Part shown: positions 22,267 to 28,899 of the stretch, in pieces
How the letters are laid out: each line of letters opens with the position of its first letter
Numbering within the stretch: the stretch's first letter is position 1
IMG/VR virus record: IMGVR_UViG_3300033571_021049
Coordinates: 1 to 28,899 of that record
DNA length: 28,899 nucleotides
Direction: 5' to 3' (one strand)
Origin: a virus
Notes under the pieces: model-generated
Database searches by the model: none
Told to the model about the DNA's origin: nothing
The model's input: only the letters and a program-made list of their open reading frames with translations
Made by a program: the position numbers and the translations under genes

Positions 22267-22997
22267 TCAAAGAATTAAATGGACATTCAGGATCAAAAGT
22301 TTACTTAAAAGAAATTGATGGCCAATATTGTGTTGAAAAAATAGGAAACACAAAAAGGAATTTGGAAAGAATAACTGCCTTATGGGAACAAGGTTATAGT
22401 ATTCCTAAAATATATTCGGTTGGTGATGACACATTAACTATGGAGTACATACATGGATTGGACATGAAAACATATCTGATTCACAACAATATAAATTATC
22501 TGTACAATTTTATTAGTAAAACAATAGATGATTTCTCCAAAGATTCCGCAATAAAAGATTATACAGAAATATATCACAAAAAAATTTCTTGGTTGGATGA
22601 TTGTGATTTTTTACCATTCACCAAAGAACAGTTAATATCCAAATTGCCAAAGAGATTACCCAAATCAACCTATCACGGCGATTTTACTTTAGAAAATCTT
22701 ATACATACGAATACTGGTTTTGTTATGATTGATGCGGTAACCATAGAGTATGACTCTTATGTGTTTGATATCGCAAAGTTGAGACAAGACGTTGAGTGTA
22801 AATGGTTTCTAAGAAGTTCTGATGTAAAGTTAGATACAAAACTGGAAATAATAAATTCGAAATTGAAAAAAGATTACAAACAATATTTTGATGATAATCT
22901 TTTAATATTGATGTTATTGAGAGTGTTACAACACTGCAAAATAGGTGACAGTAACCACAAATTTTTAATGAAAGAAATTTACAGATTATGGAAATAA
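22254..22997 (+). CDS. aminoglycoside-phosphotransferase/choline-kinase-like kinase
   Basis: A 247-residue kinase-fold protein. The catalytic loop is HGDFTLEN (H141, D143, N148), followed by FVMIDAVTIEYDS, where the Asp is the metal ligand (DFG-equivalent). The N-lobe is short, with a conserved Lys-Glu pattern hard to place. The APH superfamily includes choline kinases (LicA) and sugar kinases. The next gene encodes a LicC-like nucleotidyltransferase and overlaps this one by ten bases, so a choline, ethanolamine or sugar kinase feeding that enzyme is plausible. Confidence 0.7.
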   Translation: MEKIIKELNGHSGSKVYLKEIDGQYCVEKIGNTKRNLERITALWEQGYSIPKIYSVGDDTLTMEYIHGLDMKTYLIHNNINYLYNFISKTIDDFSKDSAIKDYTEIYHKKISWLDDCDFLPFTKEQLISKLPKRLPKSTYHGDFTLENLIHTNTGFVMIDAVTIEYDSYVFDIAKLRQDVECKWFLRSSDVKLDTKLEIINSKLKKDYKQYFDDNLLILMLLRVLQHCKIGDSNHKFLMKEIYRLWK

Positions 22998-24016
22998 TTG
23001 TACCCGCAGCTGGACTTTCTACCAGATTTCCAAACATGAAACCCAAATATCTACTATATGATTATAAGGGTGATATGATGTTAATGAACGCTTTGAAAAC
23101 CTTCAGACAAAAAGGATTCAGAATTCATCTGGGTATTTTGAAAGAACACCAGGAAAAATATAATGTTATTGAACAGATACAACATGAATGGCATGACAAT
23201 ATCAATTATGTAATCATCGATAAGCCCACAAGAGGTCCTGCGGACACAGTATATCAAATTATCAAGGCGGCCGGCATACACACCTCCGAAATCTTCATCA
23301 AGGATTGTGATAGTTTCTTTGAACATGAGATTACCAAAGATGACAATTATGTTTGCGTTTCAAGAATTTCACAGCATGAAATACTAAAAAAACTTGCATC
23401 AAAGAGCTTTACAATTGCTAACGAAAATGGTATAATAACGGATATCGTTGAGAAAGAAGTGGTATCTGATACTTTCTGTGTTGGTGGTTATAAGTTTTCA
23501 ACAGCCATGATGTACAAAAAGGCCTTTGAAGAATTGAACACAGATAGAGAGGTATTTGTTTCCGATGTGATTGGTCGTTGCATCAACAGTATGCAAATCT
23601 TTACCAACAAATATGTAACTGATTATGTTGATGTTGGTACCGCACAAGACTGGTTTGAATACAATGACAAGCCTGTAATTTTTTGTGACATTGATGGTAC
23701 AATCATCGAAGCGCAATCCAGACTTGACCTGGAAGCCAAAAGAGAACCTGTGGTATTAGAAAACAATGTGAATAGATTGCTTCAGTTACAGGAGACCGGC
23801 GCACAATTCATATTCACTACAGCAAGAGAAAACGAATACACTTCTTTAACCAGAGAAATGTTATATAAGTTAGGGTTCAAAAGTTTCAATTTAATTTGTG
23901 GTTTACAGAACTCAAAACGTATTATAATCAATGACTACAACGAAGCAAATCCATATCCAAGAGCGGTTGCAATCAATCTTTATAGAAATGATGACAGACT
24001 ACAGGACTTTTTATGA
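22988..24016 (+). CDS. nucleotidyltransferase (LicC/MobA-like) fused to HAD phosphatase
   Basis: A 342-residue two-domain protein. Residues 1-~225 are a sugar-1-phosphate/choline-phosphate nucleotidyltransferase: IIVPAAGLSTRFPNMKPK is the NTP-binding loop with Arg and Lys, and IFIKDCDSFFE holds the metal-binding Asp. Residues ~230-342 are a HAD hydrolase: IFCDIDGTII (D234, D236), FTTARE, and IINDYNEANPY with late acidic residues. Such fusions occur in LPS, capsule and phosphocholine pathways. Choline-phosphate, phosphoethanolamine or sugar-phosphate are all possible substrates. It overlaps both neighbours. Confidence 0.75.
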   Translation: MEIIVPAAGLSTRFPNMKPKYLLYDYKGDMMLMNALKTFRQKGFRIHLGILKEHQEKYNVIEQIQHEWHDNINYVIIDKPTRGPADTVYQIIKAAGIHTSEIFIKDCDSFFEHEITKDDNYVCVSRISQHEILKKLASKSFTIANENGIITDIVEKEVVSDTFCVGGYKFSTAMMYKKAFEELNTDREVFVSDVIGRCINSMQIFTNKYVTDYVDVGTAQDWFEYNDKPVIFCDIDGTIIEAQSRLDLEAKREPVVLENNVNRLLQLQETGAQFIFTTARENEYTSLTREMLYKLGFKSFNLICGLQNSKRIIINDYNEANPYPRAVAINLYRNDDRLQDFL

Positions 24017-24705
24017 TTATACCAGATAAAAATTTGTTCATTGTTTCTTCAGCAATAAAACCATCCATTGGAATATATTCTTTTGAGGAAAGGTTTAGTC
24101 AAACCGTACAGTCACTAAAATCAGTAAGAGAAAAAGTTCCAAATGCTATAATTGTATCAGCTGATGTATCACTTGTTCCTTTGACACAAATGGAAAAAGA
24201 TATAATTTATAACTATTCTGATGTTTTTATTGATTTATCGCAAGAACACAACACAAAAACTTTTTCCGAAAGAGGAATGAAAAGTCATGCTGAAAACGCT
24301 TTGTTGTTTGCCACTTTATTGACTTTGAGACATAACCATGAATTAAGTAAGATGTTATCTTCCGTTAAAAGAATCTTTAAATTTGGTGGTCGAACTGAAT
24401 TGCAAGATACTTTTGATATTAAAGAATATGATAATCTTTTTGGAAAATTTGTATTTAAAAAAAGAATACCAACTTGGATGCATCCGCCAATTACTTCCAA
24501 TCTGTTGATTACAAGAATGTTTTCTTTTTGTCCTTCTTTGTACGACACATATTTAAATGTTATTCAGAAAAACTTCACAGTATTAGATAGTTTAGATACT
24601 GAACACGCACACTTCTTGAACATTCCAAAAGAACATTTGGTCGAATTTGACACGCTTCATTGTTGGGGTCGAATCGCTGTAACAGGTCAAATCGAACATT
24701 ATTGA
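24013..24705 (+). CDS. hypothetical protein of the decoration operon
   Basis: A 230-residue soluble protein. FIVSSAIKPSIGIYSFEERFSQT at the start and VPNAIIVSADVSLVPL form a Rossmann-like strand-loop-helix pattern, followed by KRIFKFGGRTEL and a C-terminal DTLHCWGRIAVTGQ. This resembles uncharacterised transferase-like phage proteins, with no clear family. The ATGA overlap with the fusion gene makes it the last gene of the operon. A glycosyltransferase-like role is a guess. Confidence 0.55.
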   Translation: MIIPDKNLFIVSSAIKPSIGIYSFEERFSQTVQSLKSVREKVPNAIIVSADVSLVPLTQMEKDIIYNYSDVFIDLSQEHNTKTFSERGMKSHAENALLFATLLTLRHNHELSKMLSSVKRIFKFGGRTELQDTFDIKEYDNLFGKFVFKKRIPTWMHPPITSNLLITRMFSFCPSLYDTYLNVIQKNFTVLDSLDTEHAHFLNIPKEHLVEFDTLHCWGRIAVTGQIEHY

Positions 24706-24760
24706 CACTATATATCAATCCCAAAATTTAAAAATTTTATTGGTCTATATTTAAAACTTG

Positions 24761-24768
24761 TATAAATA
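24761..24768 (+). promoter_or_regulatory. T4-type late promoter
   Basis: TATAAATA followed by C is an exact late-promoter element, 41 bases before the ATG at 24810 (AGAGGA at 24799-24804 is the ribosome-binding site). It lies in the only sizeable gap between the decoration operon and the head-protein-like operon, so those genes should be late. Confidence 0.75.
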
Positions 24769-24809
24769 CCTTTTGGCAACCAAAGTGTGTTGCATATCAG
24801 AGGATTTTA

Positions 24810-26003
24810 ATGAAATCGTTTCGAAGTTATTTAATTGAACAGGAAGATCCCGAAGAGGGTGCCAGCCGTCAGATTAAACATTTGACGCACGCTGAAGATC
24901 GTCCATTGCAAAACGGAGAAAAAGGTGCTGGCAGAGCACTAAAGATATTGGCTGCAGCTGCCGAACACATCAAACAAGGCAAGAAAACCTCAGAACTAAC
25001 CACAAAATATGATGGTTCTCCAGCAATTGTATATGGTCACCACCCTGAAACGGGCAAATTCTTTGTAGCGTCCAAATCGGCATTTAATAAGACACCAAAG
25101 ATTAATTATACCGAGAAAGACATTGAAAAGAATCATGGCCATGCGCCAGGCCTGGTAAAGAAACTAAAAGACGCACTGAAACACCTACCAAAAGTTGCAC
25201 CAAAAGAAGGTGTATATCAGGGTGATATGATGTTCTCACAAGAGGACAAACACAAAACAAAAGATGGTACGTCTTTTCATCCAAACCCATCTGGACTAAC
25301 ATACACTGCCCATGGCACACACAAAGCCGCTGTGGACAAAGCAAAAATCGGTGTCGTTACACATCTATCATATAAGGGTAAAGATGCCAAAAGTTTGAAT
25401 GCAAACCACGAAGTTGACCATGAAAATTTTGGTAAACATTCAGATGTTTTCTCGGTTGACCCTAGAATGGACACATCTAAGGTACATTTCAGTCCACAAC
25501 AACAAAAAGAATTCAGTAAACACCTATCTGCTGCTCAATCTGTACATGATACGCATGGTGATGACATGTATGCAGGAACAAAGATACATCAGGGTATCGG
25601 TGGCCACTTAGAAACCTATATGAATCACACGGTCAGAACAGGTGAACAACCAAATCACCAAAATTTTAAGAACTGGCTGGAAACCAAGAAGAATAAAGAA
25701 ATCGACAAACTAAAAGTCGAAAAGAATAAGACAGCTAAGCAATCCGAACTGAAAGGTGAGTTAGACAAGATTGAACGTAATAAGAAACATTACAATAATC
25801 TATTCAAAATGCATGGTCACTTACAAGCTGCAAAGAATACATTGATTGATGTTATGAATCAACATCAAGAATTTCAACACACACATGGTGGTGAAAATGC
25901 TAACCCTGAAGGTTATGTTTTTCATCATTCCGGTGATTCCGACAAATTTGTTAACCGCCAAGAGTTTTCTCGTAGAAATTTTGCGGGAATAAGAAACATA
26001 TGA
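24810..26003 (+). CDS. DUF6267-like, ligase-fold nucleotidyltransferase candidate
   Basis: A 397-residue, Lys- and His-rich protein. TTKYDGSPAIVYG has a KxDG motif (K66), the AMP/GMP-accepting lysine motif of ATP-dependent ligases and capping enzymes, and EGVYQGDMMF (133-142) resembles motif III (xxGExx). The N-terminus MKSFRSYLIEQ looks like the capsid-targeting leader of T4 internal proteins (MKTYQEF type). Similar proteins in cyanophages are called DUF6267. It may be a nucleic-acid-joining or nucleotidyl-transferring enzyme carried in the head. Activity is unproven because the other ligase motifs (IV and V) are not clear. The gene is the first after a late promoter and its stop overlaps the next ATG (4 bases). 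Confidence 0.6.
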   Translation: MKSFRSYLIEQEDPEEGASRQIKHLTHAEDRPLQNGEKGAGRALKILAAAAEHIKQGKKTSELTTKYDGSPAIVYGHHPETGKFFVASKSAFNKTPKINYTEKDIEKNHGHAPGLVKKLKDALKHLPKVAPKEGVYQGDMMFSQEDKHKTKDGTSFHPNPSGLTYTAHGTHKAAVDKAKIGVVTHLSYKGKDAKSLNANHEVDHENFGKHSDVFSVDPRMDTSKVHFSPQQQKEFSKHLSAAQSVHDTHGDDMYAGTKIHQGIGGHLETYMNHTVRTGEQPNHQNFKNWLETKKNKEIDKLKVEKNKTAKQSELKGELDKIERNKKHYNNLFKMHGHLQAAKNTLIDVMNQHQEFQHTHGGENANPEGYVFHHSGDSDKFVNRQEFSRRNFAGIRNI

Positions 26004-27799
26004 AAAAGTTTTTAGAAAAGATTCAAGAGGATTTACAGACACACACGCCTGTGGTGATGGCTTTTGGCCGCATGAATCCTCCAACAATTGGACATGAAAA
26101 GTTGGTCAACCGAGTAAAAGAAATTGCTCAAGACTATCATGCTCCACACCACATTATATTGTCACATTCCATGGATGCGAAAAAGAATCCGTTGGATGTG
26201 GCAGCTAAAATTAAGCACGCAAAAAGATTTTTTCCAAATACCAACATCATTTCTTCCAGTAAAGACAAACCAACGTTTTTACAACATGCAGCTGCATTAC
26301 ACCAGGCTGGACACGATCATCTAATTATGGTTGCCGGATCGGATAGAATACCTGAATACGAACAAAAACTGCATCAGTATAACGGTGAAGGTCCAGGAAA
26401 ACTATTTAATTTCAAAAAGATTGAAGTTAAATCTGCTGGCCAACGTGATCCTGATGCCGAAGGTGCAGAAGGAATGTCAGCATCCAAGATGCGTGAACAT
26501 GCCAAAAATAATGACCTTGCCTCTTTTAGACAAGGTGTTCCATCTCATGTACCAGAAAAACATGCAAAAGAATTATTTCGTGATGTGCGCCGTGGCATGG
26601 GTATCAATGAACAAAATGAACGTGGTATGTTCAAAGCAATTTTCATAACTGGTGGACCAGGTTCTGGTAAAGATGTAATTTTACGTGAAGCAATTGCTGA
26701 ATCCAAAATGGTAGAAATTAACCTGTCACAAGCTTTCGAATACTTGGCAGACAAAAAGAAACTCTCTGAAAAAACAAACGATTATCGTAGAGAGTCAATC
26801 AGAAAACGTGGTCCACTCATCATAAATGGTCCAGCAGACTGCAACGAAGATATATTATATGTGAAAGAAGAACTGGAAGAACTTGGATATAAAACATCCA
26901 TGGTTTTTGTGAGTACCACAAATGAAGTCAGTCAGGAAAGAAACCAGAAACTTTCCAAAATGATTGCCGAATCTGTTAGAAATGACAAGTGGAAATTATC
27001 ACAAAAATACAAAACTGATTACTCATCAATGTTTGAAGAATTCATGGTCGTAGATAATTCAAAGAACCTACAAGATATCGAAGAAGAAATTACCGAGACA
27101 TATAAAAAATTAAATTCTTTTATTGATTCAACAGAAAAAACTGACACTGCAATGTTATGGTTAGAAAACCATGGTATGCTAAATATAAATGATTCTATTC
27201 AATCTTTATTTAAGGAAGAAAAAAATGATAAAGTGGTTTCTAGATTTATTCAAAGGTTCCAAGAAAGTCGAGGATCAAAAACATCCCCTAGACTTCACAA
27301 GTCGGACAGCAATGGTCGAGCCATCGGCCCAAGTGATATCCCAGCCGATAACCGAGCCTCAGACCCCAACAGTGACAACATCAAGTGGGACGCCAACAAG
27401 CGCCGTGGAGGTTACACCTTCAGAACCTACACAGAAGCCGAAGAAACCACGAACAAAAAAACAAACTTCAGCAAAGACAAAGAAAAAGTAAAGAAAAACA
27501 GATTTTCCGATAGTCCAACCGTAAATCAAAGAATGAGAAACGTTACATCTATCGGACCCGAATTTGATACTCGCCAACAGGGAACAGTATACCCAATGTC
27601 AGGCCTCGGCGATGTAACATATAGAGAATCGAAGAATTTTTTATCTTTTAGAAATTCACTAAAAGAATCATTTATGGATCCAGGCGACAACGAAATGGGT
27701 GTTGGTGGTGTTTTGAATGGTGCAACAAATAAAGAGCCAATTCAAAATCCAAAAGATAACATTGGTATAACAATTTTAAAGAAGAAGAAAAAGAAATGA
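26000..27799 (+). CDS. NMNAT-like nucleotidyltransferase fused to P-loop kinase with long tail
   Basis: A 599-residue protein. Residues ~15-200 are a cytidylyltransferase-like domain: AFGRMNPPTIGHEKL (a T/HxGH motif, IGH at 30-32), VAGSDRIPEY, and GMSASKMREH (SxxxxR, ISSTxxR-like) at 158-167. Residues ~210-380 form a P-loop kinase with Walker A GGPGSGKD (218-225). This order resembles NadR-type NMN adenylyltransferase/nicotinamide-riboside kinases, although cyanophage homologues are usually just called cytidylyltransferase. A basic tail follows, with an RFSDSP ... GLGDVTYRESKNFLSFRNSL segment. The N-terminus MKKFLEKIQEDL may be a packaging leader. Codons in the tail (about 27225-27490) have unusually C-rich third positions, where another gene overlaps. 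Confidence 0.7.
   Translation: MKKFLEKIQEDLQTHTPVVMAFGRMNPPTIGHEKLVNRVKEIAQDYHAPHHIILSHSMDAKKNPLDVAAKIKHAKRFFPNTNIISSSKDKPTFLQHAAALHQAGHDHLIMVAGSDRIPEYEQKLHQYNGEGPGKLFNFKKIEVKSAGQRDPDAEGAEGMSASKMREHAKNNDLASFRQGVPSHVPEKHAKELFRDVRRGMGINEQNERGMFKAIFITGGPGSGKDVILREAIAESKMVEINLSQAFEYLADKKKLSEKTNDYRRESIRKRGPLIINGPADCNEDILYVKEELEELGYKTSMVFVSTTNEVSQERNQKLSKMIAESVRNDKWKLSQKYKTDYSSMFEEFMVVDNSKNLQDIEEEITETYKKLNSFIDSTEKTDTAMLWLENHGMLNINDSIQSLFKEEKNDKVVSRFIQRFQESRGSKTSPRLHKSDSNGRAIGPSDIPADNRASDPNSDNIKWDANKRRGGYTFRTYTEAEETTNKKTNFSKDKEKVKKNRFSDSPTVNQRMRNVTSIGPEFDTRQQGTVYPMSGLGDVTYRESKNFLSFRNSLKESFMDPGDNEMGVGGVLNGATNKEPIQNPKDNIGITILKKKKKK
27225..27491 (+). CDS. overprinted 88-residue Pro/Thr/Lys-rich protein
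   Basis: This lies wholly inside the previous gene in the +1 frame. AAGGAAG at 27212-27218 ends six bases before ATG 27225, a better ribosome-binding site than most genes here have. The predicted protein starts MIKWFLDLFKGSKK (amphipathic helix), continues with a Pro/Thr/Ser/Glu-rich linker, and ends in a Lys-rich tail (KPKKPRTKK, KTKKK). This style is common in small phage proteins. In the overlap the long frame shows C-ending codons atypical of the window. That the longer frame extends through and beyond argues for genuine dual coding, but a frame shift or fusion history is possible. Function unknown. Confidence 0.5.
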   Translation: MIKWFLDLFKGSKKVEDQKHPLDFTSRTAMVEPSAQVISQPITEPQTPTVTTSSGTPTSAVEVTPSEPTQKPKKPRTKKQTSAKTKKK

Positions 27800-28479
27800 A
27801 ATCATTCTTAGATTTTTCCAAAGAACGTGAAAACGATGAGTTGAAAAGACAAATCGATCATTACACAGAAATGGCCGAAAAACAACAAGAGAGAGCGGAA
27901 GCCGCACTGATGATGGGTGACCGTGATGGTTACGCATTATTTATGGCAAAAGTCAATCATCTAAAGACTCAATGTGAAAATCTAAAGGGTATGAAAGAAG
28001 AAGTTGAACAGATTGATGAAATGGACAAATCTCAACCATCAAGTGACCGTGGGGGTGAAAGTTCAGGTGATCCATATGCCAAAGGTGATAAATCTAAACC
28101 GGTGAAAACCAAAAATTTTACTGACAAAGCCGGCAAAATATTAAGCCAGGCAATGAACAAAGCTTACAAAAAAAATGTAAAAGAAGAAGTTGAATTGGAT
28201 GAATCCACACCAGCTTGGCAACGCAAAGAAGGCAAGTCAGAATCTGGCGGCCTAAACAAAAAAGGCATTGCATCCTATCGTAGAGAAAATCCAGGTTCAA
28301 AATTATCGATGGCTGTCACAACCAAACCATCAAAGTTAAAACCAGGTTCAAAAGCTGCCAATCGTCGCAAATCTTTTTGCGCTAGAATGAGCGGCATGAA
28401 AAAACGCTTGACCTCTGCAAAAACTGCTAGAGATCCAGATTCTAGAATTAACAAATCACTACGCAAGTGGAATTGCTGA
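27796..28479 (+). CDS. DUF6321-like protein with IDE/LDE motifs, probable head-internal protein
   Basis: A 227-residue, very basic protein. MKSFLDFSKERE is another CTS-like leader. A helical stretch follows, then EEVEQIDE and EEVELDE, which match the (I/L)xE cleavage pattern of the T4 gp21 prohead protease. The C-terminal ~85 residues (WQRKEGKSESGGLNKKG, ASYRRENPGSKL, PGSKAANRRKSFCARMSG, DPDSRINKSLRKWNC) form the compact basic DUF6321-type domain, which could bind DNA. The start overlaps the previous gene's stop by four bases. Packaging and cleavage are inferred, not shown. Confidence 0.65.
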   Translation: MKSFLDFSKERENDELKRQIDHYTEMAEKQQERAEAALMMGDRDGYALFMAKVNHLKTQCENLKGMKEEVEQIDEMDKSQPSSDRGGESSGDPYAKGDKSKPVKTKNFTDKAGKILSQAMNKAYKKNVKEEVELDESTPAWQRKEGKSESGGLNKKGIASYRRENPGSKLSMAVTTKPSKLKPGSKAANRRKSFCARMSGMKKRLTSAKTARDPDSRINKSLRKWNC

Positions 28480-28492
28480 ACGGAGAAAAAAA

Positions 28493-28899
28493 ATGATAAA
28501 CTTAAAAGCAAAAGATTCTGTCGCTGACGCAGTAAAAGACATCCTTCAACAGGAAGCTTTAAAAGGTCAACAACATCAAATCGATAAAAACAAAAACAAA
28601 AAAATTGATGCTCAAGATTTTGCCATCTTGCGTGGTGAAAAGAAACCTGAGGTCAAAAAAGAAGAAGTTGAACAAATCGATGAATTGAAAAAGTCAACTG
28701 TCAAGTCATATCTTAGTAAGAAAATGGCTAGCCTGCCGGGTAAAAATCCAAAGAAAGACCAAGAAAGTATGATGAAAGCTCATCACCGTGTGACTGGTGT
28801 TAAGCCAACATCAGAAGAAGTTGAACTAGACGAAGGCACAATGACCCATATCACTCTTGGTAAAAAAGTAAAGAATGATGAAGGTGGCCACAACCAAGA
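28493..28899 (+). CDS. EF-hand-like, IDE/LDE-repeat protein, 3' truncated by window
   Basis: Partial: 135 codons are visible and no stop is reached. ATG 28493 has GGAGAA six bases upstream and 13 bases separate it from the previous stop. Residues about 31-43 (DKNKNKKIDAQDF) have an EF-hand or dockerin-like Ca-binding loop (acidic or Asn at 1, 3, 5, 9 and 12). Then come EEVEQIDELKKSTVKSYL and later EEVELDEGTM, the same motifs as in the upstream protein. Such modules are common in head proteins of marine T4-like phages. A role in prohead core or internal packaging is inferred. Confidence 0.6.
   Translation, partial: MINLKAKDSVADAVKDILQQEALKGQQHQIDKNKNKKIDAQDFAILRGEKKPEVKKEEVEQIDELKKSTVKSYLSKKMASLPGKNPKKDQESMMKAHHRVTGVKPTSEEVELDEGTMTHITLGKKVKNDEGGHNQ

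Noticed and set aside
24721-24743. AT-rich hairpin (CCAAAATT with a bulged complement) as terminator of the decoration operon
   Set aside because: Weak stem with a bulge and no U-run; AT-rich spacer makes such pairings likely by chance.
1-28899. CRISPR array, insertion sequence, integrase or attachment site
   Set aside because: No regularly spaced direct repeats, transposase or recombinase motifs seen; repeats present are RNA hairpins or low-complexity coding sequence.

Overview
The window is a piece of a large T4-like tailed phage (myovirus type), most likely from an uncultured aquatic phage infecting a Gram-negative host. Evidence: a B-family DNA polymerase (gp43-like), UvsX recombinase and gp41-type helicase in T4-like order; T4-type late promoters (TATAAATA); a stand-alone GroES; a dense tRNA set; and tail-end genes with the short N-termini and IDE/LDE motifs of head-packaged proteins. 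Two ADP-heptose pathway genes imply a host with heptose-containing LPS. Most genes are AT-rich, tightly packed and overlapping.

Layout: 1-546 is a tRNA cluster (Phe partial, an Arg-like oddity, Leu, Thr, Leu). 559-2764 is a four-gene sugar cassette: HldE adenylyltransferase domain, HldE kinase domain (separate genes, reversed order), a cupin and HldD. The hldD stop codon lies inside the first tRNA of a second cluster (2750-3105: Arg, Leu, Gly, Thr). 3106-3592 has no protein gene. It opens with a consensus sigma70 promoter and then holds a highly structured, partly duplicated RNA region that leads into a Ro60/TROVE-like DUF2828 + VWA protein (3593-5023). Downstream are a terminator-like hairpin, another stem-closed RNA, tRNA-Gly, a degenerate tRNA, GroES, a small protein and an initiator-like tRNA-Met.

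6312-10211 is a minus-strand block of secreted or membrane proteins: a Thr/Asn-repeat secreted protein, a large lipoprotein, a coiled-coil membrane protein and two small ones. It is probably driven by a late promoter. 10212-10315 is a divergent control region, with a consensus sigma70 promoter facing right and a TATAAATA late promoter facing left. 10316-17021 is the replication/recombination operon. 17044-18480 is a conserved unknown. 18496-24705 is a translationally coupled glycan-decoration operon: glycosyltransferase-like proteins, GNAT, DegT aminotransferase, a choline-kinase-like kinase and a LicC-like nucleotidyltransferase fused to a HAD domain. 24810 to the end is a late-promoter operon of probable head-internal proteins: a ligase-fold protein, an NMNAT/P-loop kinase fusion with an overprinted small gene, a DUF6321-like protein and an EF-hand-like protein.

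The most unusual system is the Ro60-like gene embedded in tRNAs and flanked on both sides by structured RNAs. It looks like a phage-encoded Ro60/Y-RNA-like ribonucleoprotein locus. All RNA structures here were found by eye; no folding program or database search was run.
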